Shown here in pieces: positions 46,309 through 56,425 of a stretch of 64,000 nt of DNA. The stretch comes from an uncultured Flaviramulus sp. (GTDB lineage: Bacteria > Bacteroidota > Bacteroidia > Flavobacteriales > Flavobacteriaceae): assembly GCA_947501105.1 (NCBI GenBank), contig CANMUP010000006.1, positions 96,214 through 160,213 of the forward strand. Direction: 5' to 3'. The position numbers and the translations under genes were made by a program. Below the pieces are notes generated by a model. The model was not told the DNA's origin, searched no databases, and saw only the letters and a list, made by a program, of their open reading frames with translations. Numbering within the stretch: the first letter of the stretch is position 1; every line of letters starts with the position of its first letter.

Positions 46309-47757
46309 ATGCCTTTTAGTAAAACTTATGAAAAAGAGTTGGCTTTTCAAGCAGATCGCCGAAGAGCAACCGTAGAGTTTATCAAAATTGTAAGTGATCT
46401 TTGGTACGACAAGTCTATCGAATTAGTGATTTTTAGAAATCAACTAATAGATAGAAACGTTAGCCAAATTTTAAACCTACATAATTATGCTGGTAAATTT
46501 GTACAAAAACCTATTTCAATTTTTGACTCGGTAGAAATCGCTCAGGCTATCAAAGCGCTAGATATTCCGCCTGCAAAACTTGATATTGGAAAGTTAACTT
46601 ACGAATTTCATTTAGATGATAACAAGCACAGTAATGCGACAGCTTTTGTTGCCAGCAAATTAAAGGATGCTAGCAAAAATGGAGATATTACACCTAAAGA
46701 TGTAGTTCTTTATGGGTTTGGTCGTATTGGTCGTTTAGTTGCTAGAGAACTTATGACGCGTACTGGAAAAGGCAGTCAACTTCGGTTAAGAGCTATTGTT
46801 ACTCGAGGATCAGTCGATGAAACTATCTTAGAAAAAAGAGCCTCTTTACTACGTAATGACTCTGTTCATGGTGATTTTCCAGGAACCGTTTCTATTGATA
46901 TTAAAAAGAATGCCTTAATAATTAATGGAACCACCGTTAATATTATTTCTGCAAATGCTCCAGAAGATATTGATTATACACAATACGGTATAAACAATGC
47001 ATTAGTTATTGATAACACAGGCGCTTTTAGAGATAAAGAAGCTTTAAGCAGACACTTAAAATCCAAAGGCGCAGATAAAGTATTACTTACCGCACCAGGA
47101 AAAGGTGTCCCAAATATTGTTTATGGTGTAAATCATATAGAAAATAATCCTGATAAAGTGGATATTTTTTCAGCAGCATCATGTACAACAAATGCCATTA
47201 CTCCTATCTTAAAAGCTATTGAAGATTCTTTTGGTGTTGTAAGTGGGCATTTAGAAACAATTCATGCCTACACAAACGATCAGAATTTAGTAGATAACTT
47301 TCATAAAAAGTATCGTCGTGGTCGTGCCGCTGCATTAAATATGGTTATTACAGAAACTGGTGCTGGTGCTGCAGTAACTAAGGCATTACCTAGCTTTGAA
47401 GGGAAGTTAACTTCTAACGCTATTCGCGTTCCTGTACCAAACGGATCATTGGCAATTTTAAATTTAGAAATTGAAAATGCAACATCTTTAAACGGTATTA
47501 ATACTATTTTAAAGAAATATGCTTTAGAAGGTGATTTAGTAGAGCAAATAAAATATGAATTAAGTGATGAGTTAGTATCAAGCGATATTGTTGGTAGTTC
47601 TGCTCCTTCTATTTACGATAGCAAGGCAACTATCGTACGTGCTGATGGTAAAAATGTATTGCTATATATTTGGTATGATAATGAGTATGGTTATAGCCAT
47701 CAAGTTATAAGATTAGCAAAATATATTGCCAAAGTTAGACGTTATACATATTATTAA
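46309..47757 (+). CDS. gap: Glyceraldehyde-3-phosphate dehydrogenase, long form
   Basis: The glycolytic oxidation step. Residues 130-482 form a complete enzyme: Rossmann loop GFGRIGR (136-142), catalytic Cys292 in SCTTNAITP, ETIHAYTNDQNLVD and WYDNEYGYSHQV. The first roughly 130 residues are an extension absent from the usual 330-340 residue enzymes, mainly helical and not similar to a domain I know. Long forms of about 480 residues occur in Flavobacteriaceae and some gammaproteobacteria. It has its own promoter-like element (TATTTTTG at 46266) and terminator. Confidence 0.93.
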   Translation: MPFSKTYEKELAFQADRRRATVEFIKIVSDLWYDKSIELVIFRNQLIDRNVSQILNLHNYAGKFVQKPISIFDSVEIAQAIKALDIPPAKLDIGKLTYEFHLDDNKHSNATAFVASKLKDASKNGDITPKDVVLYGFGRIGRLVARELMTRTGKGSQLRLRAIVTRGSVDETILEKRASLLRNDSVHGDFPGTVSIDIKKNALIINGTTVNIISANAPEDIDYTQYGINNALVIDNTGAFRDKEALSRHLKSKGADKVLLTAPGKGVPNIVYGVNHIENNPDKVDIFSAASCTTNAITPILKAIEDSFGVVSGHLETIHAYTNDQNLVDNFHKKYRRGRAAALNMVITETGAGAAVTKALPSFEGKLTSNAIRVPVPNGSLAILNLEIENATSLNGINTILKKYALEGDLVEQIKYELSDELVSSDIVGSSAPSIYDSKATIVRADGKNVLLYIWYDNEYGYSHQVIRLAKYIAKVRRYTYY

Positions 47758-47797
47758 AATAACTAAAATCTAAATTGAAATTTTAATCGTATATATA

Positions 47798-47823
47798 AAA
47801 GCCTCACATTGTGAGGCTTTTTC
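47798..47823 (+). terminator. Terminator of gap
   Basis: AAAGCCTCAC, loop ATT, GTGAGGCTTT, then further T. Strong symmetric hairpin 40 bases after the stop. Confidence 0.9.
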
Positions 47824-47899
47824 TTAAATATAACTGTATTAATAAACAATATTTTATAACTTCGTAAAACCAAATACAACCATTTTAAACCAATCGTAA

Positions 47900-48520
47900 A
47901 TGAATCCTATTAAGCAAGCTTCCCTTATCGCCTTTTTTTTAATAAGCACAGTATGTTTTTCTCAAGCCCAATCAGAAGAAGACAAATTATCTTTAAATAA
48001 TGGTACTATTAATAATCAGTTTGAATACGTATTAAAAAAATCTGGAAATTTTAAAGGCACAAACGGTCAAGCTTATGAAGCTGTAAAGCGTAGCATGTTT
48101 TTAACTTTAAGAAATCATACAATTGATTCTTTAAAAACGCTAAAGACAAAATTAGATAATTCAAAAAACAGTGTTGAGACTCAGCAAAAAGAAATTACTG
48201 CTTTAAAAACGAAGTTAAACTCTACACAATCTACACTAGATTCAACAAATTTAGAAAAAGACAGTATGTCCCTACTTGGTATGCAGATGAGTAAAACTAA
48301 TTACAATGTACTCATGTGGACTATTATTGCTGGTTTATTAGCCTTATTTATCTTATTCGTTTACAAATTCAAAAATAGTAATGCAGTTACTCGTGATGCT
48401 AAAAAAGCACTTGAAGAAATTGAAGAAGAGTTTGATGATCATAGAAGAACAGCTTTAGAACGTGAGCAGAAGGTTAGACGTCAGTTACAAGATGAAATAA
48501 ATAAACAAAAAGGATTATAG
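47900..48520 (+). CDS. Coiled-coil membrane protein of unknown function
   Basis: A 206-residue protein with a signal peptide (about 1-23, CFSQA), a periplasmic coiled coil at about 70-125 with regular Leu/Thr/Lys spacing, one membrane helix at about 137-156 (VLMWTIIAGLLALFILFVY), and a basic cytoplasmic tail with EEFDDHRRTALEREQKVRRQL. Database entries for such proteins are sometimes labelled tRNA (guanine-N1)-methyltransferase, but nothing here resembles a methyltransferase, and the real trmD lies at 50221. The role is unknown. Confidence 0.6.
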   Translation: MNPIKQASLIAFFLISTVCFSQAQSEEDKLSLNNGTINNQFEYVLKKSGNFKGTNGQAYEAVKRSMFLTLRNHTIDSLKTLKTKLDNSKNSVETQQKEITALKTKLNSTQSTLDSTNLEKDSMSLLGMQMSKTNYNVLMWTIIAGLLALFILFVYKFKNSNAVTRDAKKALEEIEEEFDDHRRTALEREQKVRRQLQDEINKQKGL

Positions 48521-48540
48521 TAAATACAATTATAAATTAA

Positions 48541-48597
48541 AAATCTGTAATTTGGTTGCCGAACATGTAGAGGCACCACATTACAGATTTTTTTTTT
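48541..48597 (+). terminator. Long hairpin terminator
   Basis: AAATCTGTAAT (48541-48551) pairs with ATTACAGATTT (48580-48590), with an extended stem (TGGT-GCC against GGC-ACCA) and a run of ten T. It lies immediately before the next ATG at 48601. Confidence 0.9.
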
Positions 48598-48600
48598 ACT

Positions 48601-49038
48601 ATGAATATTATACAGGCTACTTTAGAGCACTTGGACGATTTAGTACCTCTCTTTAATGGTTACCGTGTTTTTTACAGACAGGAATCAAATAAAACTGCTG
48701 TAAAAACTTTTTTAAAAGAACGGCTTACCAAAAAAGATTCGATTATTTATTTAGCATATATTGATGGGAATCCTGTTGGGTTTACACAATTATATTTTCT
48801 ATTTTCTTCGGTTTCAATGATGCCTATGTATATATTAAATGATTTGTATATAGATTCAAAGCATCGTGGTAAAAGTATTGGTACTTCTTTAATAAATAAA
48901 GCCAAAGATTTGTGTAAGCAGAAACAATATAAAGGCATTATAATACAAACCGAAAACACAAACCCTGCTCAACATTTATATCAACGTGAAGGTTTTGTAA
49001 AAGATACCGATTTAACCTTTTTTTGGACCAATAAATAG
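48601..49038 (+). CDS. GNAT family acetyltransferase
   Basis: A 145-residue acetyltransferase: DDLVPLFNGYRVFYRQES at the N-terminus, LNDLYIDSKHRGKSIGTSLINKA as the acetyl-CoA loop, and IIIQTENTNPAQHLYQREGF. Substrate unknown. The start codon lies only three bases after the T run of the preceding terminator, so its transcript must begin inside or just after that hairpin, or read through it. Confidence 0.82.
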   Translation: MNIIQATLEHLDDLVPLFNGYRVFYRQESNKTAVKTFLKERLTKKDSIIYLAYIDGNPVGFTQLYFLFSSVSMMPMYILNDLYIDSKHRGKSIGTSLINKAKDLCKQKQYKGIIIQTENTNPAQHLYQREGFVKDTDLTFFWTNK

Positions 49039-49110
49039 TTAGCATTACAAAGCTAAATTTACTTTTAAATTTGTAATTTAGTTTACCAATTCCTTTGATA
49101 AAACTTTCCA

Positions 49111-50181
49111 ATGAAAAATTTGCATTACATCAGTTACTTTTTTTTAATTGCTATCCTATTAATAGGTTGTAAAAATGATAAAAACCAAACTAGTGAACCA
49201 TTAGTAACAAAAATAGCATTTGGTTCTTGTGGATCACAAAATCATGAACTTCCTATTTTTAACTTGGTAGCAGAACACAATCCTGATGTATTTATTTTTT
49301 TAGGAGATAATATATACGGTGATACGAAAAACATGGATACTTTAAAAGCTAAGTATCAAAAATTAGGTTCAAAAAAAAGTTTCCAAAACTTATCGAAAAA
49401 CACACAAATTATTGCGACTTGGGATGACCATGATTATGGTTGGAATGATGCCGGTAAAGAATATCCTTTTAAAGAAGAATCAAAAGATATTTTCTTATCC
49501 TTTTTTAATGAACCAACCACTTCTACAAGAAGAGACCACAAAGGTATATATCATTCTTATGAGTATGACTTTGGAGCAAAAAAACTACAAATAATTTTAC
49601 TAGACGGTAGAACTTTTAGAGATAAGCTTAAACCATATAATAACGAATTTGATAATGATAATAGGTATGGGTTTTATGGTAAAGGCTATGCACCATATAC
49701 AAATTCTGATTCTACATTACTTGGCGAAACGCAATGGAAATGGTTAGAAAAACAACTTACAAAGCCAGCAGATATAAGGTTAATAGGATCTGGAACACAA
49801 TTTGGGATAGAATGGAATGGATATGAAGCTTGGGCAAATTTTCCTCATGAACAGAAACGTATGCTAAATCTCATCGAAAAAACAAATGCCAGTGGTGTTA
49901 TGTTTTTAACAGGAGATGTGCATTATTCTGAAATTTCAAAATTAGAAACAAATTTTTATCCGATTTATGACTTTACTTCGAGTGGATTATCTTCAACATG
50001 GCATTTTGCAACTCCAAACGAAAACAGAATAGAAGGCCCTGTAATGGACAATCATTTTGGATTGGTTACAATAGATTGGGACGCAAAAGATCCTGAAATA
50101 AAAATGGAAACTTGGGATATTAACAACAACCAAAGAATGGAACTTTCAATTAACTTAAGCGAAATAAGTTTTAACAAATAA
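49111..50181 (+). CDS. PhoD-like phosphatase lipoprotein
   Basis: A 356-residue exported phosphatase of the alkaline phosphatase D type. It has a lipoprotein signal (lipobox LIGC), then the metal motifs AFGSCG, FLGDNIYGD, ATWDDHDYGWND, LDGRTFRD and LTGDVHYSE. A conserved cysteine after the first strand fits the family. It probably recovers phosphate from esters. A TAAATTTG element at 49066 may be its -7 box. It is monocistronic, 39 bases before trmD. Confidence 0.88.
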   Translation: MKNLHYISYFFLIAILLIGCKNDKNQTSEPLVTKIAFGSCGSQNHELPIFNLVAEHNPDVFIFLGDNIYGDTKNMDTLKAKYQKLGSKKSFQNLSKNTQIIATWDDHDYGWNDAGKEYPFKEESKDIFLSFFNEPTTSTRRDHKGIYHSYEYDFGAKKLQIILLDGRTFRDKLKPYNNEFDNDNRYGFYGKGYAPYTNSDSTLLGETQWKWLEKQLTKPADIRLIGSGTQFGIEWNGYEAWANFPHEQKRMLNLIEKTNASGVMFLTGDVHYSEISKLETNFYPIYDFTSSGLSSTWHFATPNENRIEGPVMDNHFGLVTIDWDAKDPEIKMETWDINNNQRMELSINLSEISFNK

Positions 50182-50220
50182 CCAAACAATTAAATTATCT
50201 TTGTCGCATAATTACTTATC

Positions 50221-50898
50221 ATGCGCATAGATATTATTACCGTTTTACCAGAATTACTTAGAAGCCCGTTTGAAGCTTCTATTTTAAAACGTGCCATAGA
50301 AGCTGGTTTGGTAGAAGTTCATTTTCATAATTTACGAGATTATACTACTGATAATTATAAATCTATAGACGATACACAATTTGGAGGTGGTGCTGGTATG
50401 GTAATGATGGTTGAACCTATTGATAAATGCATTACGGCTTTAAAAGCAATACGCGAATATGACGAAATAATATATATGACGCCAGACGGTGAAACCTTAA
50501 ATCAAGGTATAGCTAATCATATCTCGCTAAAAGAAAACATTATTATTTTATGCGGACATTATAAAGGTGTAGACCAACGTGTGCGCGACCATTTTATAAC
50601 TCGTGAAATATCTATTGGCGATTATGTGTTGTCTGGAGGAGAATTAGGTGCTGCGGTACTTTGCGATGCAATTATACGTTTAATACCTGGAGTTTTAGGC
50701 AATGAAACTTCTGCCCTAACCGATTCGTTTCAAGATAATTTATTAGCTCCTCCAATTTATACAAAACCGCGTGAATATAAAGGCTGGAAGGTTCCTGAGC
50801 TACTGTTTAGTGGAAATTTACCAGAGATTGAAAAATGGCGTGAAGAACAAGCCTATATAAGAACCAAAGAACGACGACCAGATTTGTTGAATGAATAA
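50221..50898 (+). CDS. trmD: tRNA (guanine37-N1)-methyltransferase
   Basis: Modifies G37 of tRNA with S-adenosylmethionine. The 225-residue SPOUT enzyme has [33 protein letters not shown] and the knot segment [24 protein letters not shown] at 50196-50203 is a probable -7 element. The stop overlaps the start of the next small gene by one base. Confidence 0.95.
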   Translation: MRIDIITVLPELLRSPFEASILKRAIEAGLVEVHFHNLRDYTTDNYKSIDDTQFGGGAGMVMMVEPIDKCITALKAIREYDEIIYMTPDGETLNQGIANHISLKENIIILCGHYKGVDQRVRDHFITREISIGDYVLSGGELGAAVLCDAIIRLIPGVLGNETSALTDSFQDNLLAPPIYTKPREYKGWKVPELLFSGNLPEIEKWREEQAYIRTKERRPDLLNE

Positions 50899-51134
50899 TG
50901 GACTTTTTAATTGAACTTATTTTTAGAGGGTTAATTGTAAACTTTTTAGGTGTTTCTACACGATACTATTTTTTTAAACTTATTGGTAAACCGAAATCTA
51001 TAAAATATTTATCTGGGGAAATTATCAAAAAAGATAGTACTGATTTAGTTCAACAACCAATTTTCAATATTGTAATTGGTTTAATAGTATTCTGTGTTAT
51101 AAGTTTTTCAATTGCTTATATGGTATTTAATTAA
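50898..51134 (+). CDS. Small membrane protein of unknown function
   Basis: A 78-residue protein with hydrophobic segments at about 3-17 and 54-76. No family is recognised. The one-base overlap with the trmD stop (TAATG) and an intergenic repeat right after it support a real, co-transcribed gene. Composition is like the neighbours. Confidence 0.6.
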   Translation: MDFLIELIFRGLIVNFLGVSTRYYFFKLIGKPKSIKYLSGEIIKKDSTDLVQQPIFNIVIGLIVFCVISFSIAYMVFN

Positions 51135-51137
51135 AAA

Positions 51138-51216
51138 TTGTGTTAAGGATAGCAGCGGCATCCTTTTGCTTTTTTGCAAAAGATATAGCGGATAGCCTGA
51201 CCTAAAAGGGAACACC
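51138..51216 (+). repeat. Dispersed palindromic repeat, copy 2
   Basis: Begins just after the stop codon of the small membrane protein gene. It shares a 33-base identical core with copy 1, including the CTTTTGC/GCAAAAG hairpin and GATATAG, and then GCGGATAGC. The flanks diverge. It lies directly upstream of the rplS promoter. Confidence 0.75.
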
Positions 51217-51236
51217 AAAAAAATACAAATAAAACA

Positions 51237-51266
51237 TTGTAGATTATTAATTAATAGTTATTTTTG
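51237..51266 (+). promoter_or_regulatory. Promoter of rplS
   Basis: TTG (51237-51239), 19-base spacer, TATTTTTG (51259-51266). This matches the Bacteroidota consensus closely and would leave a leader of about 70 bases before rplS. Confidence 0.65.
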
Positions 51267-51340
51267 CACCCAATTTCGGGTTAACCTCTGGCGAAAATCG
51301 TGAATGTTGTTCTGAATTAATTATAATTAAATTTAAAGAT

Positions 51341-51691
51341 ATGGAATCTTTAGTAAAATTTGTTCAAGACGAATTTGTAACAAGAAAAGACTTACCAGAA
51401 TTTGCAGCTGGTGACACTATTACAGTGTATTACGAAATTAAAGAGGGTAACAAAACACGTACTCAGTTTTTTAGAGGTGTTGTTATTCAAAGAAGAGGAT
51501 CTGGTACATCAGAAACTTTTACAATTAGAAAAATGTCAGGATCTATTGGTGTAGAACGTATCTTCCCAGTTAATTTACCTGCATTGCAAAAAATAGAAGT
51601 TAACAAGCGTGGAGCTGTGCGTAGAGCAAGAATCTACTACTTTAGAGGTCTTACTGGTAAAAAAGCAAGAATTAAAGAGCGCAGACACTAG
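51341..51691 (+). CDS. rplS: Large subunit ribosomal protein L19
   Basis: A 116-residue protein at the interface of the two ribosomal subunits. Signatures are [51 protein letters not shown] and [20 protein letters not shown]. It has its own promoter and terminator. It is not linked to rpsP or rimM here, unlike in many proteobacteria. Confidence 0.96.
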   Translation: MESLVKFVQDEFVTRKDLPEFAAGDTITVYYEIKEGNKTRTQFFRGVVIQRRGSGTSETFTIRKMSGSIGVERIFPVNLPALQKIEVNKRGAVRRARIYYFRGLTGKKARIKERRH

Positions 51692-51719
51692 TATTATATT
51701 AGTAACACGAAAGTATATT

Positions 51720-51749
51720 AAAGCCTTAACATTTGTTAGGGCTTTTTTT
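51720..51749 (+). terminator. Terminator of rplS
   Basis: AAGCCTTAAC, loop ATTT, GTTAGGGCTT with G-T pairing, followed by a T run. Confidence 0.85.
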
Positions 51750-51962
51750 ATTAACAAAAGTTAATAAGTATGGTTTATAAATCGTTGATATCTAATTGCT
51801 TAAAAAATTTGATTTTCTGAAATGTGATTATATATTAGCAGAAGAAATTAATAACAACCTCGGTTGGTTTTGTGTAAAAGCAAATTTGAATTAAGATCTA
51901 AAATAAAGTAACGTTCTTTATATATAATTGTTTTTTGAGGTTTGGATGCGCCACGTGTATGC

Positions 51963-52145
51963 GTGTGTAAGCAGAGAATCATGAAGCTGTAAAAAGTCCC
52001 AGATGCGAAAGTAGATGGAATCTAGTATGGCAGAAAGCTTGAAAAAGTAGTAATTAACGAAAGGGAATGCTATAAATAGAGCAATGCTTGGTGGTTAACA
52101 GACATGAAAATGGATGGCTAACAAATTAAGTATCAAAAGAAACAA
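51963..52145 (+). ncRNA. Group II intron domain I-like segment
   Basis: Lies in the 866-base gap 51692-52557, which has no credible ORF. It begins with GTGTG (51963), the usual 5' end of group II introns, and contains in order GCGAAAG (52005), GGAATCTAGTATGGCAGAAAGC (ending 52038), GAGCAATGCTT (52079), GGTTAACAGAC (52093) and GGATGGCTAACAA (52112). The same order (GCGAAAG, GGAAC...GG..GAAAGC, GCAATGTT, TTAA.CAGA) occurs in domain I of the lactococcal Ll.LtrB intron as I recall it. No reverse transcriptase and no domain V are visible, so this is a remnant or a derived structural RNA. Confidence 0.45.
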
Positions 52146-52300
52146 TTACTGAAGCATTTTGGTAATTATGTCAATACATTTTGAAAATTACAACACGAAA
52201 TGTTTCATTGAGATAATAGTACTTGAATTGAAAAGGTTTTATGAAAATTAAAACTGATTTAGTAGAAATACTAATTAGGTCATGTAATGTTATTTCAAAG

Positions 52301-52353
52301 AAAGCCATGTCAAAGTAGATTAAATTCTATAGTGATATGGCTTTTGTTTTTTT
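52301..52353 (+). terminator. Terminator ending the intergenic RNA region
   Basis: AAAGCCATGTCA (52301-52312) pairs with TGATATGGCTTT (52333-52344), followed by a T-rich run (52341-52353). No annotated gene lies upstream within 600 bases, which suggests that the 51900-52350 region is itself transcribed. Between this point and icd at 52558 I see nothing beyond a possible TATATTCG element at 52480. Confidence 0.65.
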
Positions 52354-52545
52354 ATAATTTCAGCACTTCTTTTTTTGCCAATTTCTTATAGACTTTATTC
52401 ATTTTTATCATTCTATCAAATCAGCTATAAATCGCTTTACTTCATTAGCATATTTAAGTATTTTAAAAGTCAATTTTTGTATATTCGCATCGCGAAAACG
52501 TTATCGTTAATTCTGCTCCAAATTTTAATTATAAATCAAAAATAA

Positions 52546-54765
<2,220 letters not shown>

Positions 54766-54786
54766 AAAAATCACACATATATATTA

Positions 54787-54815
54787 TAAAAGCTCCTTAA
54801 TAAGGAGCTTTTTTT
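54787..54815 (+). terminator. Terminator of icd
   Basis: AAAAGCTCCTTA followed by TAAGGAGCTTTTTTT, a near-perfect hairpin with a seven-T tail. Confidence 0.9.
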
Positions 54816-54865
54816 ATGTATGAAATGCTAGGTAAAACACTAATTGCTATGAATTTCTATTGCCT

Positions 54866-54940
54866 TCACAAAATCCAACCAACAACGTAAGAAGCAATCA
54901 CATTAATAAAACTAGTCCAAACAACTATCTTTTGGTTCAT
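54866..54940 (-). CDS. Possible 24-residue hydrophobic peptide
   Basis: The 413-base gap 54766-55178 contains, besides the icd terminator, only this short minus-strand frame: ATG at 54940, TGA at 54866. The peptide is MNQKIVVWTSFINVIASYVV plus GWIL, one amphipathic to hydrophobic segment. It could be a small membrane peptide or the decayed start of a former gene such as a small membrane protein. There is no supporting ribosome site or homology that I can name. The rest of the gap holds AT-rich leader sequence for the export operon. Confidence 0.2.
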   Translation of the reverse strand: MNQKIVVWTSFINVIASYVVGWIL

Positions 54941-55178
54941 TTTGCAATACTTCTGAAACAATATTTTTACTTAAATAATAGAATAGTTTCCTTATTAGAT
55001 ACTTGGCACAAAAATTGTGCGTTATTTGTTTAATGCATCAAATTATTGTTAAAAAATAGTACTGATTGTTATCAAAAATATAATTAATTAAAAAATTAAG
55101 ATTTAATTAACTGTAAGAAATTATTGGTATACTACTTTTAAATAGTTATTTATTTCATCAATCAAAAAACCAGCCAGT

Positions 55179-56423
55179 ATGAATAAAAAAAAATTAACCA
55201 TCATTATAGGAGTAATAATCCTATTAATTATTTCTTATTTCTATTTTAGTTCAAGCAGCAATCAAGATATTTCGTTAACAGCAAAAGTAACTAAAGGTGT
55301 TTTTTTAGATGAAATATTTATTTCAGGGGAAGCACAATCTACTAGCTCAAAAAAAATAAATGCCCCCACCAATGCTAGGCGTTTTGGAATTTATCAAATT
55401 AAAATTCAAGACTTAGTACCAGAAGGCACCGTTGTTAAAAAAGGCGGGTACATTGGTAAGCTTGATGTTTCTGAACTTAACGGTAAAATATTAGATGCCC
55501 AATTAAATCTAGAGAAGGAACAGTCCAAATATACCCAACAACAACTTGATACAACTTTAACGTTAAAGCAAGAGCGAAATACTATTAAAGACCTTCTATT
55601 CAATATTGAAGAAAAAAAATTAGAATTAGAAAGGTCCATTTATGAGCCACCTACAACTATTAGACAGCTTGAGATAGAAATTGAAAAAAACGAACGTGGA
55701 CTGAGGGAAAAAAAGGCGGACTATTCTATTAAAAAGAGACAGGCCAATGCAAAAATGATAGAAGTAGGTACAGAAGTTTCTAAAATAAAAAAACGTATTA
55801 AAGAATTACTCGAATTACAAAAAAAATTCACCATTTATTCTGAAGATGAAGGTATGGTTACCTATGTAAAAGAATGGAATGGAACTAAGAAAAAAGTGGG
55901 CTCTTCTATTTCTCCATGGGAACCAGCTATTGCTAGTTTACCAGATTTAACTAAAATGGAATCTAAAACATATAGCAATGAAGTAGATATAAGAAAAATA
56001 AAAAAAGACTTAAAAGTAAAAATAGGTTTTGATGCTTTTCCAGATATTGAGTTAGATGGAGTTGTTACAGAAGTTGCTAATGTGGGTGAAACTAGAGCAG
56101 GTTCAGATGTAAAACTATTTCAAGTACTAATTAAGCTTAATGGTTCAAACGAAAACATTAGACCTGGAATGACAACATCAAATAAAATTTTAACAAATCA
56201 AAAAGAGGATGTATTAATGGTTCCTCTTGAAGCCATTTTTTCTAAAGATTCTATAAGCTATACATACGTAAAATCTGGTTATTCTATAAATAAAAAAGAA
56301 GTAGAACTTGGCTTATCTAATAACGAAGTAATTATAATTAACAAAGGCTTAGAAGAAAATGATGTGGTGTATTTAAATAAACCAGAAGGTTATGAAGAAA
56401 AAAGCATAACCACTTTAGAATAG
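55179..56423 (+). CDS. Periplasmic adaptor (membrane fusion) protein, MacA/HlyD-like
   Basis: A 414-residue protein anchored by one N-terminal helix (about 5-23). The layout is that of adaptor subunits of tripartite exporters: lipoyl-like halves (VPEGTVVKKGGYIGKLDVSEL and VTYVKEWNGTKKKVGSS), a central coiled-coil hairpin (about 100-215), and beta-barrel and membrane-proximal parts (GVVTEVANVGETRAG, VMVPLEAIFSKD). It links the inner-membrane permease of the next gene, two bases away, with the TolC-type channel. Confidence 0.85.
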   Translation: MNKKKLTIIIGVIILLIISYFYFSSSSNQDISLTAKVTKGVFLDEIFISGEAQSTSSKKINAPTNARRFGIYQIKIQDLVPEGTVVKKGGYIGKLDVSELNGKILDAQLNLEKEQSKYTQQQLDTTLTLKQERNTIKDLLFNIEEKKLELERSIYEPPTTIRQLEIEIEKNERGLREKKADYSIKKRQANAKMIEVGTEVSKIKKRIKELLELQKKFTIYSEDEGMVTYVKEWNGTKKKVGSSISPWEPAIASLPDLTKMESKTYSNEVDIRKIKKDLKVKIGFDAFPDIELDGVVTEVANVGETRAGSDVKLFQVLIKLNGSNENIRPGMTTSNKILTNQKEDVLMVPLEAIFSKDSISYTYVKSGYSINKKEVELGLSNNEVIIINKGLEENDVVYLNKPEGYEEKSITTLE

Positions 56424-56425
56424 AT

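Noticed and set aside
47900..48520. Annotation as tRNA (guanine-N1)-methyltransferase
   Set aside because: The protein is a signal peptide, coiled coil, membrane helix and basic tail; it has no SPOUT or Rossmann methyltransferase motifs, and trmD is at 50221.
51963..52350. Complete, active group II intron
   Set aside because: No reverse transcriptase ORF and no domain V-like hairpin with the AGC...GUUC pattern can be seen before icd, so only a domain I-like segment is claimed.
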